This document shows, piece by piece, positions 25,759 to 35,478 of a DNA stretch of 64,000 nt. The stretch spans positions 1 to 64,000 of the forward strand of contig JADKHW010000023.1 of the NCBI GenBank assembly GCA_016721565.1. Direction: 5' to 3'. The notes below the pieces were generated by a model that saw nothing but the letters and a program-made list of their open reading frames with translations, did no database searches and was not told where the DNA came from. This stretch comes from a bacterium (GTDB lineage Bacteria > Electryoneota > RPQS01). The position numbers were made by a program, and so were the translations under genes. The first letter of the stretch is position 1. Each line of letters starts with the position of its first letter.

Positions 25759-25809
25759 GCCTTTTAAGATGGCTGCGATACTGTGTGCGCCGATACTCCA
25801 GAGGCCGGT

Positions 25810-25870
<61 letters not shown>

Positions 25871-25930
25871 GCAGACTTGAATCCACATGACCGAACGATA
25901 CAAAATCCGCTGCCGAAGGGCGCATTTCGC

Positions 25931-26656
25931 ATGAAGTACGAGGAGCAGTTGGCTCTCGTACCGTGGCCGTTTAAGGGTTATTGGAAGACATTGGCCGAGC
26001 GCAACCGTTACTATAACCATGAATTCATGCAGGCATTCGGGGACGGGCTGGAGAATGAGCCGGTGCTTGAGGCGGGGTGTGGCGAGAGCAGCGACTTGAC
26101 GCGGCGCGAAAAGAAGATGCACTATTTGGTGGGCATCGATCCGCTGCCGGACGATATTCTGAAGAACGAAGGGTTGAAGTTCAAGACGCTCGGCGTGCTG
26201 GAAGACCTGCCGTTTTGCGACAGCTATTTTGCGGGGTACTACAGCGATTCGGTGTATGAACACATTGACGATCCCTCAAAGTGCTGTAATGAAGCATTCC
26301 GCGTGTTGAAGCCCGGTGGAAAGATCTTGATAAACACGAACTCGGTGTTCAATCCGTTCATGTTTCCAAATAAGTTTCTATCTATTAAATGGCGTGAGCG
26401 GTTGAAACGCTCCGCGAAGATTCAGAGCGAAGGCACGTTTCGCGCACCATACAAAATCAATACGGCCAGACGGCTAAAAAAATACCTGCGCGAGGCAGGT
26501 TTTGTGGATATCAAAATCTATCGTTGGGGCGTGCCGTCGATGTATAAACCCAAATGGGTTTTGTTCTTGCTCTTGTGCATGGAGCTGCTCGGTGAAACGC
26601 CGATGTTTTGCGGATTGAAGCATCGGTTGATGGCAACGGCGCGCAAACCAGCGTAA
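25931..26656 (+). CDS. Class I SAM-dependent methyltransferase
   Basis: From ATG 25931 the product has 241 residues. The SAM-binding motif I is VLEAGCGESSD (about residues 45-55), the acidic end of strand 2 is VGIDPLPDD, motif post-II reads LEDLPFCDSYFAGYYSDSVYEHIDD, and LKPGGKILIN is the Methyltransf_11 motif. An in-frame extension upstream runs through the poly-G tract as poly-Gly and is not believable. Neighbouring polysaccharide genes suggest a sugar or lipid-linked glycan substrate. It is convergent with the flippase gene, 18 bases apart. Confidence 0.85.
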   Translation: MKYEEQLALVPWPFKGYWKTLAERNRYYNHEFMQAFGDGLENEPVLEAGCGESSDLTRREKKMHYLVGIDPLPDDILKNEGLKFKTLGVLEDLPFCDSYFAGYYSDSVYEHIDDPSKCCNEAFRVLKPGGKILINTNSVFNPFMFPNKFLSIKWRERLKRSAKIQSEGTFRAPYKINTARRLKKYLREAGFVDIKIYRWGVPSMYKPKWVLFLLLCMELLGETPMFCGLKHRLMATARKPA

Positions 26657-26674
26657 ACTCGCGTCGCCGCGCCG

Positions 26675-28183
26675 CTAAAACTTGAAGTACGGTTTTGGCA
26701 ATTTGCTGTTGATGAAGTCGCGCTCTTCTTTGCTGAAGCCGCGGTTGATCATAGAGAAAACTAAGAACAGCACGCTGAAAATTGCGACGCTGGCGATGAC
26801 GCCAAGCAAGCTGTTCAGATAGGGCTTCAAGAAGAAAATTGCAACACCAGCGGCGGCGGCATTCAACCAGATGCGGATATTGCCCCATACGTCCATGCGC
26901 GCGTTGGTGATCTTCTTGACATAGTGGTAGACGAAATTATTTTGCACAATGACGGTGAAGCCTGTAATCCACGGCATGACGTTGTAGCCGTACTTCGGCA
27001 GCAGAATAATTCCGGCGATGATCTTTAGGATACCTGAAATTTTGGCATAAATGAGAATGTCCACGCGCTCGTGAGTTTGCAGCATCAATCCAAGCGGTTG
27101 ACGCAATGAGACAGCAGGCAGAAACAGCGCCATCACTGCAACTAACATCCACGCATCGGCATAGCGCGGATCGAAGACGTAGATGATGATCTCTTTGGAC
27201 ATCACGGCCATCCACACTGCGACTGCGACAGTGGGAAAGAGTGTGGCCTTGATCAACATCCGGAAGCCGAACTCAGCTTTTTCTTTGTTGGCGCCGTATT
27301 CGCTGAAGAAGAGCGGTTGCAAAACTGGGCCGAGCATTTTCATCGGCAGAACTTTTTGCGCAAGGTCGTTGACACGATTGGCCAAGCCATAAAAACCCGT
27401 TGCGACGCCGCCTAAGATACCGCTGACCAAAAAGAAATCGGTTGCGACGGAGAGCACGGAGACGCCGATTTCATTGAGATAGCTCAAGCCTGCGAATTTC
27501 TTCATGCGCTTCCAGTCAAGCGCGGAAGAGTCGCTGGTCGTGTCAACACCGCGTTTGTAGGCGATTGCATAGAACGCAACACAAAAGAAGAGCGCAATTC
27601 CTTCAGCAATCACGACGGCCATGAAGTTGCGGAAGTAGAGATAGACCGTTCCGAGAATAATCAGCCGCAGCGTGTTGTAGGCAATCGTGACCCAAAAGAT
27701 GGTCTGCTGCCGGAAGATTCCACTGAAGACGAGATGATAAACTTCGGTGAGCAGATAGAGAATCGCGGCCAGACTGAAGACGCGCAAGACGTTTGCGTCA
27801 CCGGGGAAATTCAGCCAACTGCTTAATTGCGGTGCGAGCAGAAAGACAAGCAAACTCGATGCGATGGCGACAAGAAATTGCGCGCGCATCACTTTCTTGA
27901 AAATCTCATGAATCCCGCGCCAGTTTCCGGCGGTAAACAGTTCAGGAATATAGCGCGTGATCAAGTTCGGCGAGCCGAGCTGGAACACCATCGAGAAATT
28001 GACCATCACGCCGATGAAGAGCAGCGAATAGAGGCCGTACTCTTCGACCGTTAGAACATCGAGCAGAAGCTTGATGACGATATACGAAAACACCGCAGCC
28101 TGAGCTTTGCCCAGCAGAGAGAAGACGGTGTTGCGCAGTGTGCGGCGACGAGGTTTCTTGGCGTCACCGGAGGGTGAGGTCAT
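26675..28183 (-). CDS. Polysaccharide flippase (Wzx/MATE-like)
   Basis: The 502-residue protein has about 14 hydrophobic helices and the MOP-superfamily pattern of O-antigen/exopolysaccharide flippases: TLRNTVFSLLGKAQAAVFSY at the first helix, TVEEYGLYSLLF, GLANRVNDLAQKVLP at the middle, and PAVSLRQPLGLMLQTHER in the second half. It moves lipid-linked oligosaccharide across the inner membrane. The gene is divergent from the polysaccharide operon beginning at 28276. Confidence 0.85.
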   Translation of the reverse strand: MTSPSGDAKKPRRRTLRNTVFSLLGKAQAAVFSYIVIKLLLDVLTVEEYGLYSLLFIGVMVNFSMVFQLGSPNLITRYIPELFTAGNWRGIHEIFKKVMRAQFLVAIASSLLVFLLAPQLSSWLNFPGDANVLRVFSLAAILYLLTEVYHLVFSGIFRQQTIFWVTIAYNTLRLIILGTVYLYFRNFMAVVIAEGIALFFCVAFYAIAYKRGVDTTSDSSALDWKRMKKFAGLSYLNEIGVSVLSVATDFFLVSGILGGVATGFYGLANRVNDLAQKVLPMKMLGPVLQPLFFSEYGANKEKAEFGFRMLIKATLFPTVAVAVWMAVMSKEIIIYVFDPRYADAWMLVAVMALFLPAVSLRQPLGLMLQTHERVDILIYAKISGILKIIAGIILLPKYGYNVMPWITGFTVIVQNNFVYHYVKKITNARMDVWGNIRIWLNAAAAGVAIFFLKPYLNSLLGVIASVAIFSVLFLVFSMINRGFSKEERDFINSKLPKPYFKF

Positions 28184-28206
28184 TTAGAATGTTATCCGCG
28201 TTTGAC

Positions 28207-28235
28207 TTGATTGTGTTAACGGAAACTGGTATGTT
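28207..28235 (+). promoter_or_regulatory. Promoter, TTGATT-N17-TATGTT
   Basis: TTGATT at 28207-28212, 17 bases, TATGTT at 28230-28235; 41 bases before the PHP gene start. Confidence 0.6.
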
Positions 28236-28275
28236 ACTTGCGGTTTCCGCAATTTCTGATTATCACTGAAAAGCT

Positions 28276-29040
28276 GTGTTTCGATACGATTTGCACACGC
28301 ATTCGTGCGCCTCTCATGACTGCAAGACCCGTTATCAGGATCTGATTGAAATGACGCGCCGCCGTGGACTATCCGGCATCGCGCTGACCGATCACGATAC
28401 GATGGATGGCTATTTTGCACTCAAGCAGATTTGGCCGGCGGACGAATTGCAGTTAATTTCCGGCTGCGAGCGCACGCTGTTTGACAAGTCTCACATCATC
28501 GGATTGTTCTTGCGCGAAACGTTGCGCGCGGAAACGTTGCGAGACGTGATTGCCGAAATCAAGGCGCAAGGCGGACTCGTCTATCTGCCGCATCCGTTTC
28601 GTGAATATTCCGGTGTGCTCGGCGCGGCGGCGCAGCATTCAGCTGAAGATCGCGCGTGGGCCGTGCAGAATTCGGATATCATCGAAGTCTATAACCGCAA
28701 ATGCACAGCGGACGAAAATCGGTTAGCGCTGAAGCTCGCAGATGACTACTCCAAAGGATTTGCAGGCGGCAGCGACGCGCACCGCAAACATGAAATCGGC
28801 TACGGCTGTACGGTGTTTGGTGCGCGGCTCAGTCCGACAGAGTTTCAAACTCTCGAAGCGCTCGGCTTGGCAGAAGTTGTAGCAGCCGAACAAACTGCGC
28901 ATCGCGAGCCGAACAAGAAACGCGGTCCTCGCACCGTCGTTAGAAATTTATTAAAGAACTCAGGTCTGCTGAAACCGGCGCGCACGTTGCGCAATCACTG
29001 GTTAAGCAACCAACAACCTTCTCTCGTGCGATACAGATGA
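28276..29040 (+). CDS. PHP-domain metal-dependent phosphoesterase
   Basis: The 254-residue protein begins at GTG 28276. The PHP metal motifs are present: DLHTHSCASHD (residues 5-15), ALTDHDTMDG, and FAGGSDAHRKHEIGYG. The PHP fold hydrolyses phosphoesters such as histidinol phosphate or nucleotides; some members act in capsule biosynthesis. It is the first gene of an operon and overlaps the next start by 4 bases (ATGA). Pairing with a HisC-like enzyme hints at a histidinol-phosphate-like pathway, but the cluster's other genes point to glycan assembly. Confidence 0.85.
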   Translation: MFRYDLHTHSCASHDCKTRYQDLIEMTRRRGLSGIALTDHDTMDGYFALKQIWPADELQLISGCERTLFDKSHIIGLFLRETLRAETLRDVIAEIKAQGGLVYLPHPFREYSGVLGAAAQHSAEDRAWAVQNSDIIEVYNRKCTADENRLALKLADDYSKGFAGGSDAHRKHEIGYGCTVFGARLSPTEFQTLEALGLAEVVAAEQTAHREPNKKRGPRTVVRNLLKNSGLLKPARTLRNHWLSNQQPSLVRYR

Positions 29041-30122
29041 ACAAGAACGCTTTCTCCGTCTGCAGGCTGGATACGATTCAGCCTTACAAACCCAGCAATC
29101 AAGTTGCGTGGTTTTTGCCGCCTGAATTGAGACCACTCAAATTAGATTGGAATGAATCGCCGCTGCCGCCGTCGCCGAGTGTGATGAATGCGGTGCGCAA
29201 GTTCTTGGATCATCCCAACGCGCTGAACTGGTATCCTGATGCGAACTCGCACGACTTGCGCGCAAAACTTTCTGAGCATTGGAAGGTTCCTGAAGAGTGC
29301 GTGCAAACCTATTGCGGTTCCGATTCGGCACTGCATGCCGCCGTGCGCATCTTCACAAAGTCGGGCGGTGCCGTTTTGATGGTCTCGCCGACCTATGACA
29401 ACTTCCGCATCTACGCGCTTGAAGCGCAATGCAGCGTGATTCTGGACGGTCCGAAAGATATCTATTCGTTGTCGGGCGCCGAGCTTTCCGCGCTTGTGGA
29501 AAAGCACAAGCCGCAACTTGTGTACCTTTCCAATCCTAACAACCCGACGGGCTGGCTTGTTCCCGCCAAAGAGATTGAAGAGGTCGTGCGCCGCTTCCCC
29601 GAGACGATGTTCATCGTAGATGAGGCCTATGCCGAGTTTTCCAATGTGACCGTGATTCCGCTGGCCGTGCAGGTCCCGAATCTGGTGGCGTTCCGCACGT
29701 TTTCGAAGGCCTACGGCTTGGCCGGACTGCGCATCGGTTACATCATTGGCTCACCCGGTAATATCGACTATCTAAATTTGATTCGCAACGGTAAGAACGT
29801 GTCCATGATCGGTCAGGTAGCGGCAATCGCGGCGCTTGCGGATCAGGATTACCTCAAAGAAATCCTCACCCGGGTGCGCAAGGGCGAGCAGATTCTTGAA
29901 GCAGGTCTGACGCGGTTGGGTTTCCCGTTTAGAGCGTCGCCGGCAAACTTTGTGCTGGTCAAATTCCCCGACGCCAAAAAGGTGCAGGATTCGCTCGTGG
30001 CGCAAAATGCCTTCGTGCGTTCTATGAGTCACCTGCCCGGTATGGAAGGCTATTTGCGCATCACGCTCGGTGACGAAGAGCAGATGACTCGCTTCATGGT
30101 CGCGTTGGAGAAGTCGCTCTAA
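29037..30122 (+). CDS. HisC-like PLP-dependent aminotransferase
   Basis: The 361-residue fold type I enzyme shows LDWNESPLPPSP at its start, the NPNNPTGWLVP motif, DEAYAEFS, the PLP lysine in RTFSKAYGLAGLRIGY (Lys about 225) and LRITLGDEEQM near the end. This is the histidinol-phosphate aminotransferase subgroup, which also includes threonine-phosphate decarboxylase-like enzymes. In this context it may transaminate a precursor of a glycan rather than act in histidine synthesis. It is translationally coupled to the PHP gene. Confidence 0.85.
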   Translation: MNKNAFSVCRLDTIQPYKPSNQVAWFLPPELRPLKLDWNESPLPPSPSVMNAVRKFLDHPNALNWYPDANSHDLRAKLSEHWKVPEECVQTYCGSDSALHAAVRIFTKSGGAVLMVSPTYDNFRIYALEAQCSVILDGPKDIYSLSGAELSALVEKHKPQLVYLSNPNNPTGWLVPAKEIEEVVRRFPETMFIVDEAYAEFSNVTVIPLAVQVPNLVAFRTFSKAYGLAGLRIGYIIGSPGNIDYLNLIRNGKNVSMIGQVAAIAALADQDYLKEILTRVRKGEQILEAGLTRLGFPFRASPANFVLVKFPDAKKVQDSLVAQNAFVRSMSHLPGMEGYLRITLGDEEQMTRFMVALEKSL

Positions 30123-30130
30123 ACTGCTCC

Positions 30131-31860
30131 ATGTGGATCACGTTTAAGCTGTTTAGAAAAGGTAAGGCCGCCGATTCGCGTGCGCGTGTGATTCACGGCG
30201 CGGAGTGGGAGCTGTCCCTCGAGTTGGATAAAGAGAACGGTCCGTTCTATCCGCAAGTTTCTGAAGCGGAGGGAGCGGATCGTTTTCGTTTCTTTGCAGG
30301 TCGAGTTGTAGGACATCATTCATCTGATGTGCCGAATGTGCCGCCGTTCGCAAACGCACCGGAACCCGACGGCGGATTTATCGCGCTTGAGTTTGAGAAG
30401 AGTTCCGACACGTTGAAGATTGCATCCGATCTTTTTGACGCGCAGCGTTGGTTCTACTATCAAAATGAAAATGAGTGGGTAATTTCCAACTCTTTGCGCA
30501 GTCTGCATCGTGCGGCGACCCGAAGCCACAGCTTGATGATCGCGCGATGCCATATTTGCTGCGGATGGGCTATATTCCTGAGCCGTTCACGCCGCTCAAG
30601 AATGTCTTCAGTCTTGCCACGGGGCAACAGCTTGAAATCTCGCGTGGCAAAGAATCACTTAAGACTCGCGCGGCATTGCCCGTGCATCGACGCCCGACTT
30701 TGCCTACGGATAATCTTGGGGAGCGAGTAGCGGATTCAATTTGTGCTGAAGTCAAAAGACAAATCGAAGGACTTGACTCGATTTGGATGCCGCTTTCAGG
30801 TGGAATAGATTCGCGGTTCCTGTTGGCGTGCGCGCTTGAGGCCGTTGCACCCGAGCAGATTCATACTCTCACATTTGGAAGCGGGCATTCGCTTGACGCG
30901 CGGATCGGCTCGCGGCTCGCAAAATTTTGCGGCGTGAAAAACACGCTACTTCTGCCAGACGAGCGACCCATTCGTGAAATAATTGACCAGAATTTCGCTG
31001 TGGCCGAAGGGCTTTATTGGACCGTGCCCGATTATCCGGTGAAACCGTTTAATGATTTGCTGCCAAACAACACGATAGCCTTGAGCGGTTTCGTAGGTGA
31101 TCCTGTGTTCGGTTCAAAAGAGGGCAAGCTGAGCATCCACGAATCCGCTGTCGGACGCGAAGATGAACTCGTTAAAGTATTTTGGAAATCGGGAACGTAC
31201 GTTGACGAAACAAGCCTTGATAATTTGCTTGAACTGCGCGAGCACGATCCGCTGCACGTCAAAGAGATTTTCCGCGCGATTCCCGGCCAGACCATGATGG
31301 AGCGGTTTGATCATTGGTATTTCGGTCAACATAGCGTCAACCGCACCATGTTCGCCGTGACACCCGCGCGCGCAAAAGCATTTTATGTAATGCCGTTTAT
31401 TGCCGGGCCTGTACTCGATACGGCATTTGCGATTCCGACTGAACTGCGCATGAAACAGCAGGCCTATTTCGCGGCGCTGAAAACAAAATTCCCCGACTTC
31501 TACAATTTCCCGACGACGCGCAATCACGGCTTTCCTCTGCATGTTCAGCGTTCGCCATCGCTGTTGTTGACACGCGCACAGCGCGGGTTGATGCGCAAGC
31601 TGGATGAAAAGATTGGTGACAAATTCGGCATGCATCTGTTTCACAGCCCACGCGCGAACTACGCTCATCCGCGCGAACTCTTGCGCAAAAAACACCGCGA
31701 CGACGTGATTGCGGCAATCGAGCGGTTGAGCGTTTTGAGTGTGATGAACCCGACTCAGCTCCAGCAAGTAAAAGCGTCTGTCGCGCTTGGTAATGGTGTC
31801 GATCCACTGCTCCTGCGCGGATTATTGACATTGAGTCAGAACGTCAAAGAGTATCGCTAA
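30131..31860 (+). CDS. Asparagine synthase-like amidotransferase, frame-broken
   Basis: Pieces 30131-30730 and 30475-31860 join near 30520 into about 575 residues. The N-terminal third has remnants of the Ntn glutaminase fold (GGFIALEFEKS, DLFDAQRWFYY) but lacks the Cys at position 2 that the glutaminase needs. The rest is the ATP-pyrophosphatase synthase domain, with PP-loop LSGGIDSRFLLA and SGFVGDPVFGS. Members without Cys2 use free ammonia or another amine, and many act in capsule and exopolysaccharide synthesis. It starts 8 bases after the aminotransferase stop and 12 bases precede the next glycosyltransferase. Confidence 0.75.
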
Positions 31861-31872
31861 GAATTCTTTATC

Positions 31873-32991
31873 GTGCCCAAGATTCTATTCGTCACTCAGT
31901 ATCACTATTTACGCTACACTGGCGGAGCCGAGTTGCAGTGCTGGATGCTGGCGCGCGAATTTCAGCGGCGCGGGTGGGACGTTCATTATGTGAGCGAAAA
32001 CAACCGGCCTGATGCACCGATTGAGTTGGATGGCATTCGCTTGCACTATTTACCCGAGCTGCCCAATTGGCGCGACGGCAATCGCGCAGGTGTCGCAAAG
32101 GTGATGAACGACGTGAAGCCGGATGTTGTGTACAATCGCGTGTTTAATCTCTACACCGCACACGCGATAAACCTCGCTCCTGAACACGCGGTGACGATTT
32201 GGGCCTCAGCGTTTATTCACGACGGCAGCAAATGGGCCACGATTCCCGAACTCTGGGAAACGAAATCGTTGAAACAATTTTCAGTTTTAGTGCATCGGAC
32301 GCTCTACATTCGTTCACAAGCGCGTAAAGCCGCCTTGCGCGCAAAGATTCAACTTGCGCAATCCAACGAGCAAGTAACCGTTTTGCGAGGGCGCGGATTT
32401 AGTCCCGTACTGTTGCGCAACAGCTTTGAGTTTCCCGTGGATATGAAGACTCAAACACACGAAGGCAAACCACTCGTGTTGTGGGTTGGCTCGGTCAAAC
32501 AGAGAAAACGTCCCGAACTCTTTTTCGATCTTGCCAAGCGGTGCACCAATCTCGATTGCGAGTTCGTGATGGCCGGAGAACTGCAAGATGAGCAAAGCAA
32601 ACAACCGCTCGAAAAGGCTCAACGCGAGCTAAAGAATTTCCGCTATGCCGGATTTGTGCCACCGGAAATCGTCGGCAAGCTATACGAGCGCGCACACATC
32701 TTCACTTCGACCAGTCAATCGGAAGGATTTCCCAACACATTCATCCAAGCTTGGCAGCGCGCGGTGCCCATCATTTCTCTCGAGATTGATCCAGATGGAT
32801 TGTTGAGCCGAGAAGGCTTAGGAGAGTTGGCGCTGAGCATGAGTGAGATGGAGCAAAAACTCCGTGCACTGCTTGCCGATCCGAATCGTCGCCGGGAAAT
32901 CGGCCAGAGTGCGCATGAATTTGCCAAACGAGAGTTTGATTTGCAAGCGAATGTGAACAAGTTGGAAGAGCTGATTGCTCAGCATCGTTAA
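31873..32991 (+). CDS. Glycosyltransferase family 4 (GT-B)
   Basis: The 372-residue protein starts at GTG 31873. It has the GT-B N-terminal pattern FVTQYHYLRYTGGAELQCWMLAREF, the hinge at residues about 190-205 (LVLWVGSVKQRKRPELFFDLAK), and the C-terminal donor-binding motif FTSTSQSEGFPNTFIQAW with its two Glu residues spaced as EGFPNTFIQ. It transfers a nucleotide-sugar to a glycan acceptor at the inner membrane. It is the last gene of the operon starting at 28276, ending before a bidirectional terminator. Confidence 0.85.
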   Translation: MPKILFVTQYHYLRYTGGAELQCWMLAREFQRRGWDVHYVSENNRPDAPIELDGIRLHYLPELPNWRDGNRAGVAKVMNDVKPDVVYNRVFNLYTAHAINLAPEHAVTIWASAFIHDGSKWATIPELWETKSLKQFSVLVHRTLYIRSQARKAALRAKIQLAQSNEQVTVLRGRGFSPVLLRNSFEFPVDMKTQTHEGKPLVLWVGSVKQRKRPELFFDLAKRCTNLDCEFVMAGELQDEQSKQPLEKAQRELKNFRYAGFVPPEIVGKLYERAHIFTSTSQSEGFPNTFIQAWQRAVPIISLEIDPDGLLSREGLGELALSMSEMEQKLRALLADPNRRREIGQSAHEFAKREFDLQANVNKLEELIAQHR

Positions 32992-33014
32992 ACGAATGCA
33001 ATTGTAACAATATG

Positions 33015-33040
33015 AAACGGGCGCCGATTGGCGCCCGTTT
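33015..33040. terminator. Bidirectional terminator between glycan and feo operons
   Basis: Arms AAACGGGCGCC (33015-33025) and GGCGCCCGTTT (33030-33040) around GATT, with T/A-rich flanks on both sides. Confidence 0.85.
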
Positions 33041-33044
33041 TGAT

Positions 33045-33236
33045 TTACTTCGTAAGCTGAACCCGCTCTTTTGCTTTGCGGATTTCGACAATCGGACAAT
33101 GGTCGCACGCTTCGATATGACCGCTTGTCCAATCACGCGGAACCTTGCGAGCGAGCCGAAGTTTGCGCCACACAAGATAGGTAACGGAGAGAACGACTGA
33201 CACGATGACGAGAATTGTATCGAGTGTGCTCGACAT
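33045..33236 (-). CDS. FeoB-associated Cys-rich small membrane protein
   Basis: The 63-residue product has one helix (LDTILVIVSVVLSVTYLVW) and a C-terminal tail with HIEACDHCPIVEIRKAKE, where CxxC could bind iron or zinc. It matches the FeoB-associated Cys-rich membrane protein family in length and layout. It starts 4 bases after the feoB stop, so it is the third gene of a feoA-feoB-small protein operon, replacing FeoC. It is likely to assist ferrous iron delivery or stability of FeoB. Confidence 0.8.
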   Translation of the reverse strand: MSSTLDTILVIVSVVLSVTYLVWRKLRLARKVPRDWTSGHIEACDHCPIVEIRKAKERVQLTK

Positions 33237-33240
33237 GTTT

Positions 33241-35475
33241 TTAACTCAAGCCGATTAATTTTCCGCCTTGATAGACTGCAAACGCGCCTAACCACGCCAA
33301 CACGGTCATGTAGGCCACCATGAAGATCGGCCATCGCCACGAATTGGTTTCGCGCTTCACGATGGCCACCGTGGACATACATTGACAGGCCAACACGAAG
33401 AACACCATCAGTGCAAGCCCGACCAGCGGAGTATAAATCGTCGAGCCATCGTCGTGGCGAGCCTCTTTCAAAGTTTCACGCAGCGTGGGAGAATTTTCAT
33501 CGCCATTCTTGACGCCGTGCACAACCGCGAGTGAACTGACAAACACCTCACGCGCGGCAAAACTTGCAATGATGCCGATGCTCATTCGCCAATCAAAGCC
33601 CAGCGGTTTCAACACGGGTTCGATAAACTTACCCATCTGCCCGCCAACGGAATGCTCAGTTCTGAGAGCGGCTTCCTGCCCATCGATCTGTTCGAGCATC
33701 GCTGTTTGTGAGTCGTTATCAAGTGTGGTGTTGGTCATCACAGCTTGACGCGCCTGCTCAAACGGAGTAGCATCGGTCGGAACCCATTCAAAGCTCATCA
33801 TGGCCCACAAAATCACCGTAGCCGCAAGAATCACCGTGCCGACACGCATGATGAAAAGCTTGGCGCGATCCACAAGATTCATAATTACCGAACGCGCCGA
33901 CGGTAATTTGTAGGTTGGTAATTCAAGATAGAGCGGCGGCGGCGGACTCTTCAAAATGGTCTTCTTGAACAGTGCGGCCACGCTGATTCCAGCAGTCACC
34001 GAGAGCAGGTACATCCCCATCAGCACCATGCCGCCGATGGTAAACACACCAAGCACGCTCTGATTTGCGGCGAAAACCGTTCCGATCACCAATGTATAGA
34101 CCGGCAAGCGCGCACTGCATGACATTAGCGGCGCAACCAGAATCGTAACAAGTCGATCTTTTCTTCCGGCAATCGTGCGTGTGGCCATGATGCCCGGAAT
34201 TGCGCACGCAAAGCTCGACAGCAGCGGCACAAACGCCCGGCCATCCAAACCAACTTTGGCCATCACGCGATCCATCAAGAAGGCCGCGCGTGCCATATAT
34301 CCCGTGTCTTCTAATACGCCAATAAAAAAGAACAGCAACAATATCTGCGGCAAGAACACAATCACGTTGCCCATGCCCGCAATCGCGCCGTCAATCACAA
34401 GGTTGCGGAACATACCTTCAGGAATCATCTGTCCAACCGTGCCCGAGATCCAACCGACTATTCCCTCAGTTGCCGCCATCGCAGGTTCAGCCCACGAGAA
34501 GATAGACTGGAACACAAAAGCCATGATCGACAAGAAGATGATCGGTCCAAACAACCGATGCAGCAAAACCTTGTCCAGCGCCTCAGTCACGCGATGTGGC
34601 AAGTCTTGCTCAACCGCTGCTGAGAGCACCATCAGATTGCGAAGATATTGATAGCGCGCACTCGTTTCAATCGCGCGCACCTGACGCGTCGTGAGCTTGT
34701 GCTTATTCAACACACGCTTGGCCAATGCAGTTTGCGTCGGCGAAACCTTGATGGCTTCATCACCGTCAAGTGTCGAAACCAACAGCCACAACGCCTCGGC
34801 GCGCGAATTCTCTTTTGTCGAGAGGCCGCTCTGCTCCAATCCCTCAGCAAGCTCCTGCACCGTTCCTTCAAGCGGCTCGGGCAAATCATCAATGAAGCGC
34901 GGAACCTGCGCGACCGGGCCATCCGTGCGCGAGCCTCTTTCAATTTCCGAGAGGAGTTTGTCGATGCCCTCGCCATTTCGCGCCACAACCGGAACCACCG
35001 GACAGCCGATTGCCGCCGAAAGTTTGTCCGCATCAATATGAAATCCGCGCTCGCGCGCGATGTCCATCATGTTCAGCGCGACAATCAACCGCACGCCCAT
35101 ATCCCGAAGCTGTGTCGCGAAATACAAATTCCGCCGCACGTTCGAGGCATCAAGCACCACAATTACTGAGTCCGGTGTCTTTAGCCCTTGACTCTCTCCG
35201 ATCAAGACATCGTGTGAAATCTGCTCTTCAGGCGAGCGCGCCGCAAAGCTATATGTTCCCGGCAAATCCACAAGATCAACAGATTCCCCAGACGGAAGCG
35301 TAAATTGACCGATCTTTCGTTCTACCGTTACGCCCGGATAGTTGCCGACTTTGTGCCGCGCTCCTGTCAAACGGTTAAACAGCGTCGTTTTGCCCGAATT
35401 GGGGTTGCCCGCAATAGCAATAAGCCGACGTGTTTGCGTCGGCGTATTGATATTTGAACGGGCAAATAGAGACAT
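33241..35475 (-). CDS. feoB: Ferrous iron transporter FeoB
   Basis: The 744-residue protein has an N-terminal G-protein domain with G1 GNPNSGKT (23-30), the switch region GNYPGVTVE, G3 DLPGTYS and G4 NMMD, followed by the GDI-like helical domain (to about 280) and a membrane domain with the Gate motifs (MSCSARLPVYTLVIG and the FAAREVFVSSLAVVHG segment). It imports Fe(II) into the cytosol. Start ATG 35475 is 3 bases after feoA's stop. Full length, no sign of damage. Confidence 0.97.
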   Translation of the reverse strand: MSLFARSNINTPTQTRRLIAIAGNPNSGKTTLFNRLTGARHKVGNYPGVTVERKIGQFTLPSGESVDLVDLPGTYSFAARSPEEQISHDVLIGESQGLKTPDSVIVVLDASNVRRNLYFATQLRDMGVRLIVALNMMDIARERGFHIDADKLSAAIGCPVVPVVARNGEGIDKLLSEIERGSRTDGPVAQVPRFIDDLPEPLEGTVQELAEGLEQSGLSTKENSRAEALWLLVSTLDGDEAIKVSPTQTALAKRVLNKHKLTTRQVRAIETSARYQYLRNLMVLSAAVEQDLPHRVTEALDKVLLHRLFGPIIFLSIMAFVFQSIFSWAEPAMAATEGIVGWISGTVGQMIPEGMFRNLVIDGAIAGMGNVIVFLPQILLLFFFIGVLEDTGYMARAAFLMDRVMAKVGLDGRAFVPLLSSFACAIPGIMATRTIAGRKDRLVTILVAPLMSCSARLPVYTLVIGTVFAANQSVLGVFTIGGMVLMGMYLLSVTAGISVAALFKKTILKSPPPPLYLELPTYKLPSARSVIMNLVDRAKLFIMRVGTVILAATVILWAMMSFEWVPTDATPFEQARQAVMTNTTLDNDSQTAMLEQIDGQEAALRTEHSVGGQMGKFIEPVLKPLGFDWRMSIGIIASFAAREVFVSSLAVVHGVKNGDENSPTLRETLKEARHDDGSTIYTPLVGLALMVFFVLACQCMSTVAIVKRETNSWRWPIFMVAYMTVLAWLGAFAVYQGGKLIGLS

Positions 35476-35478
35476 TAC

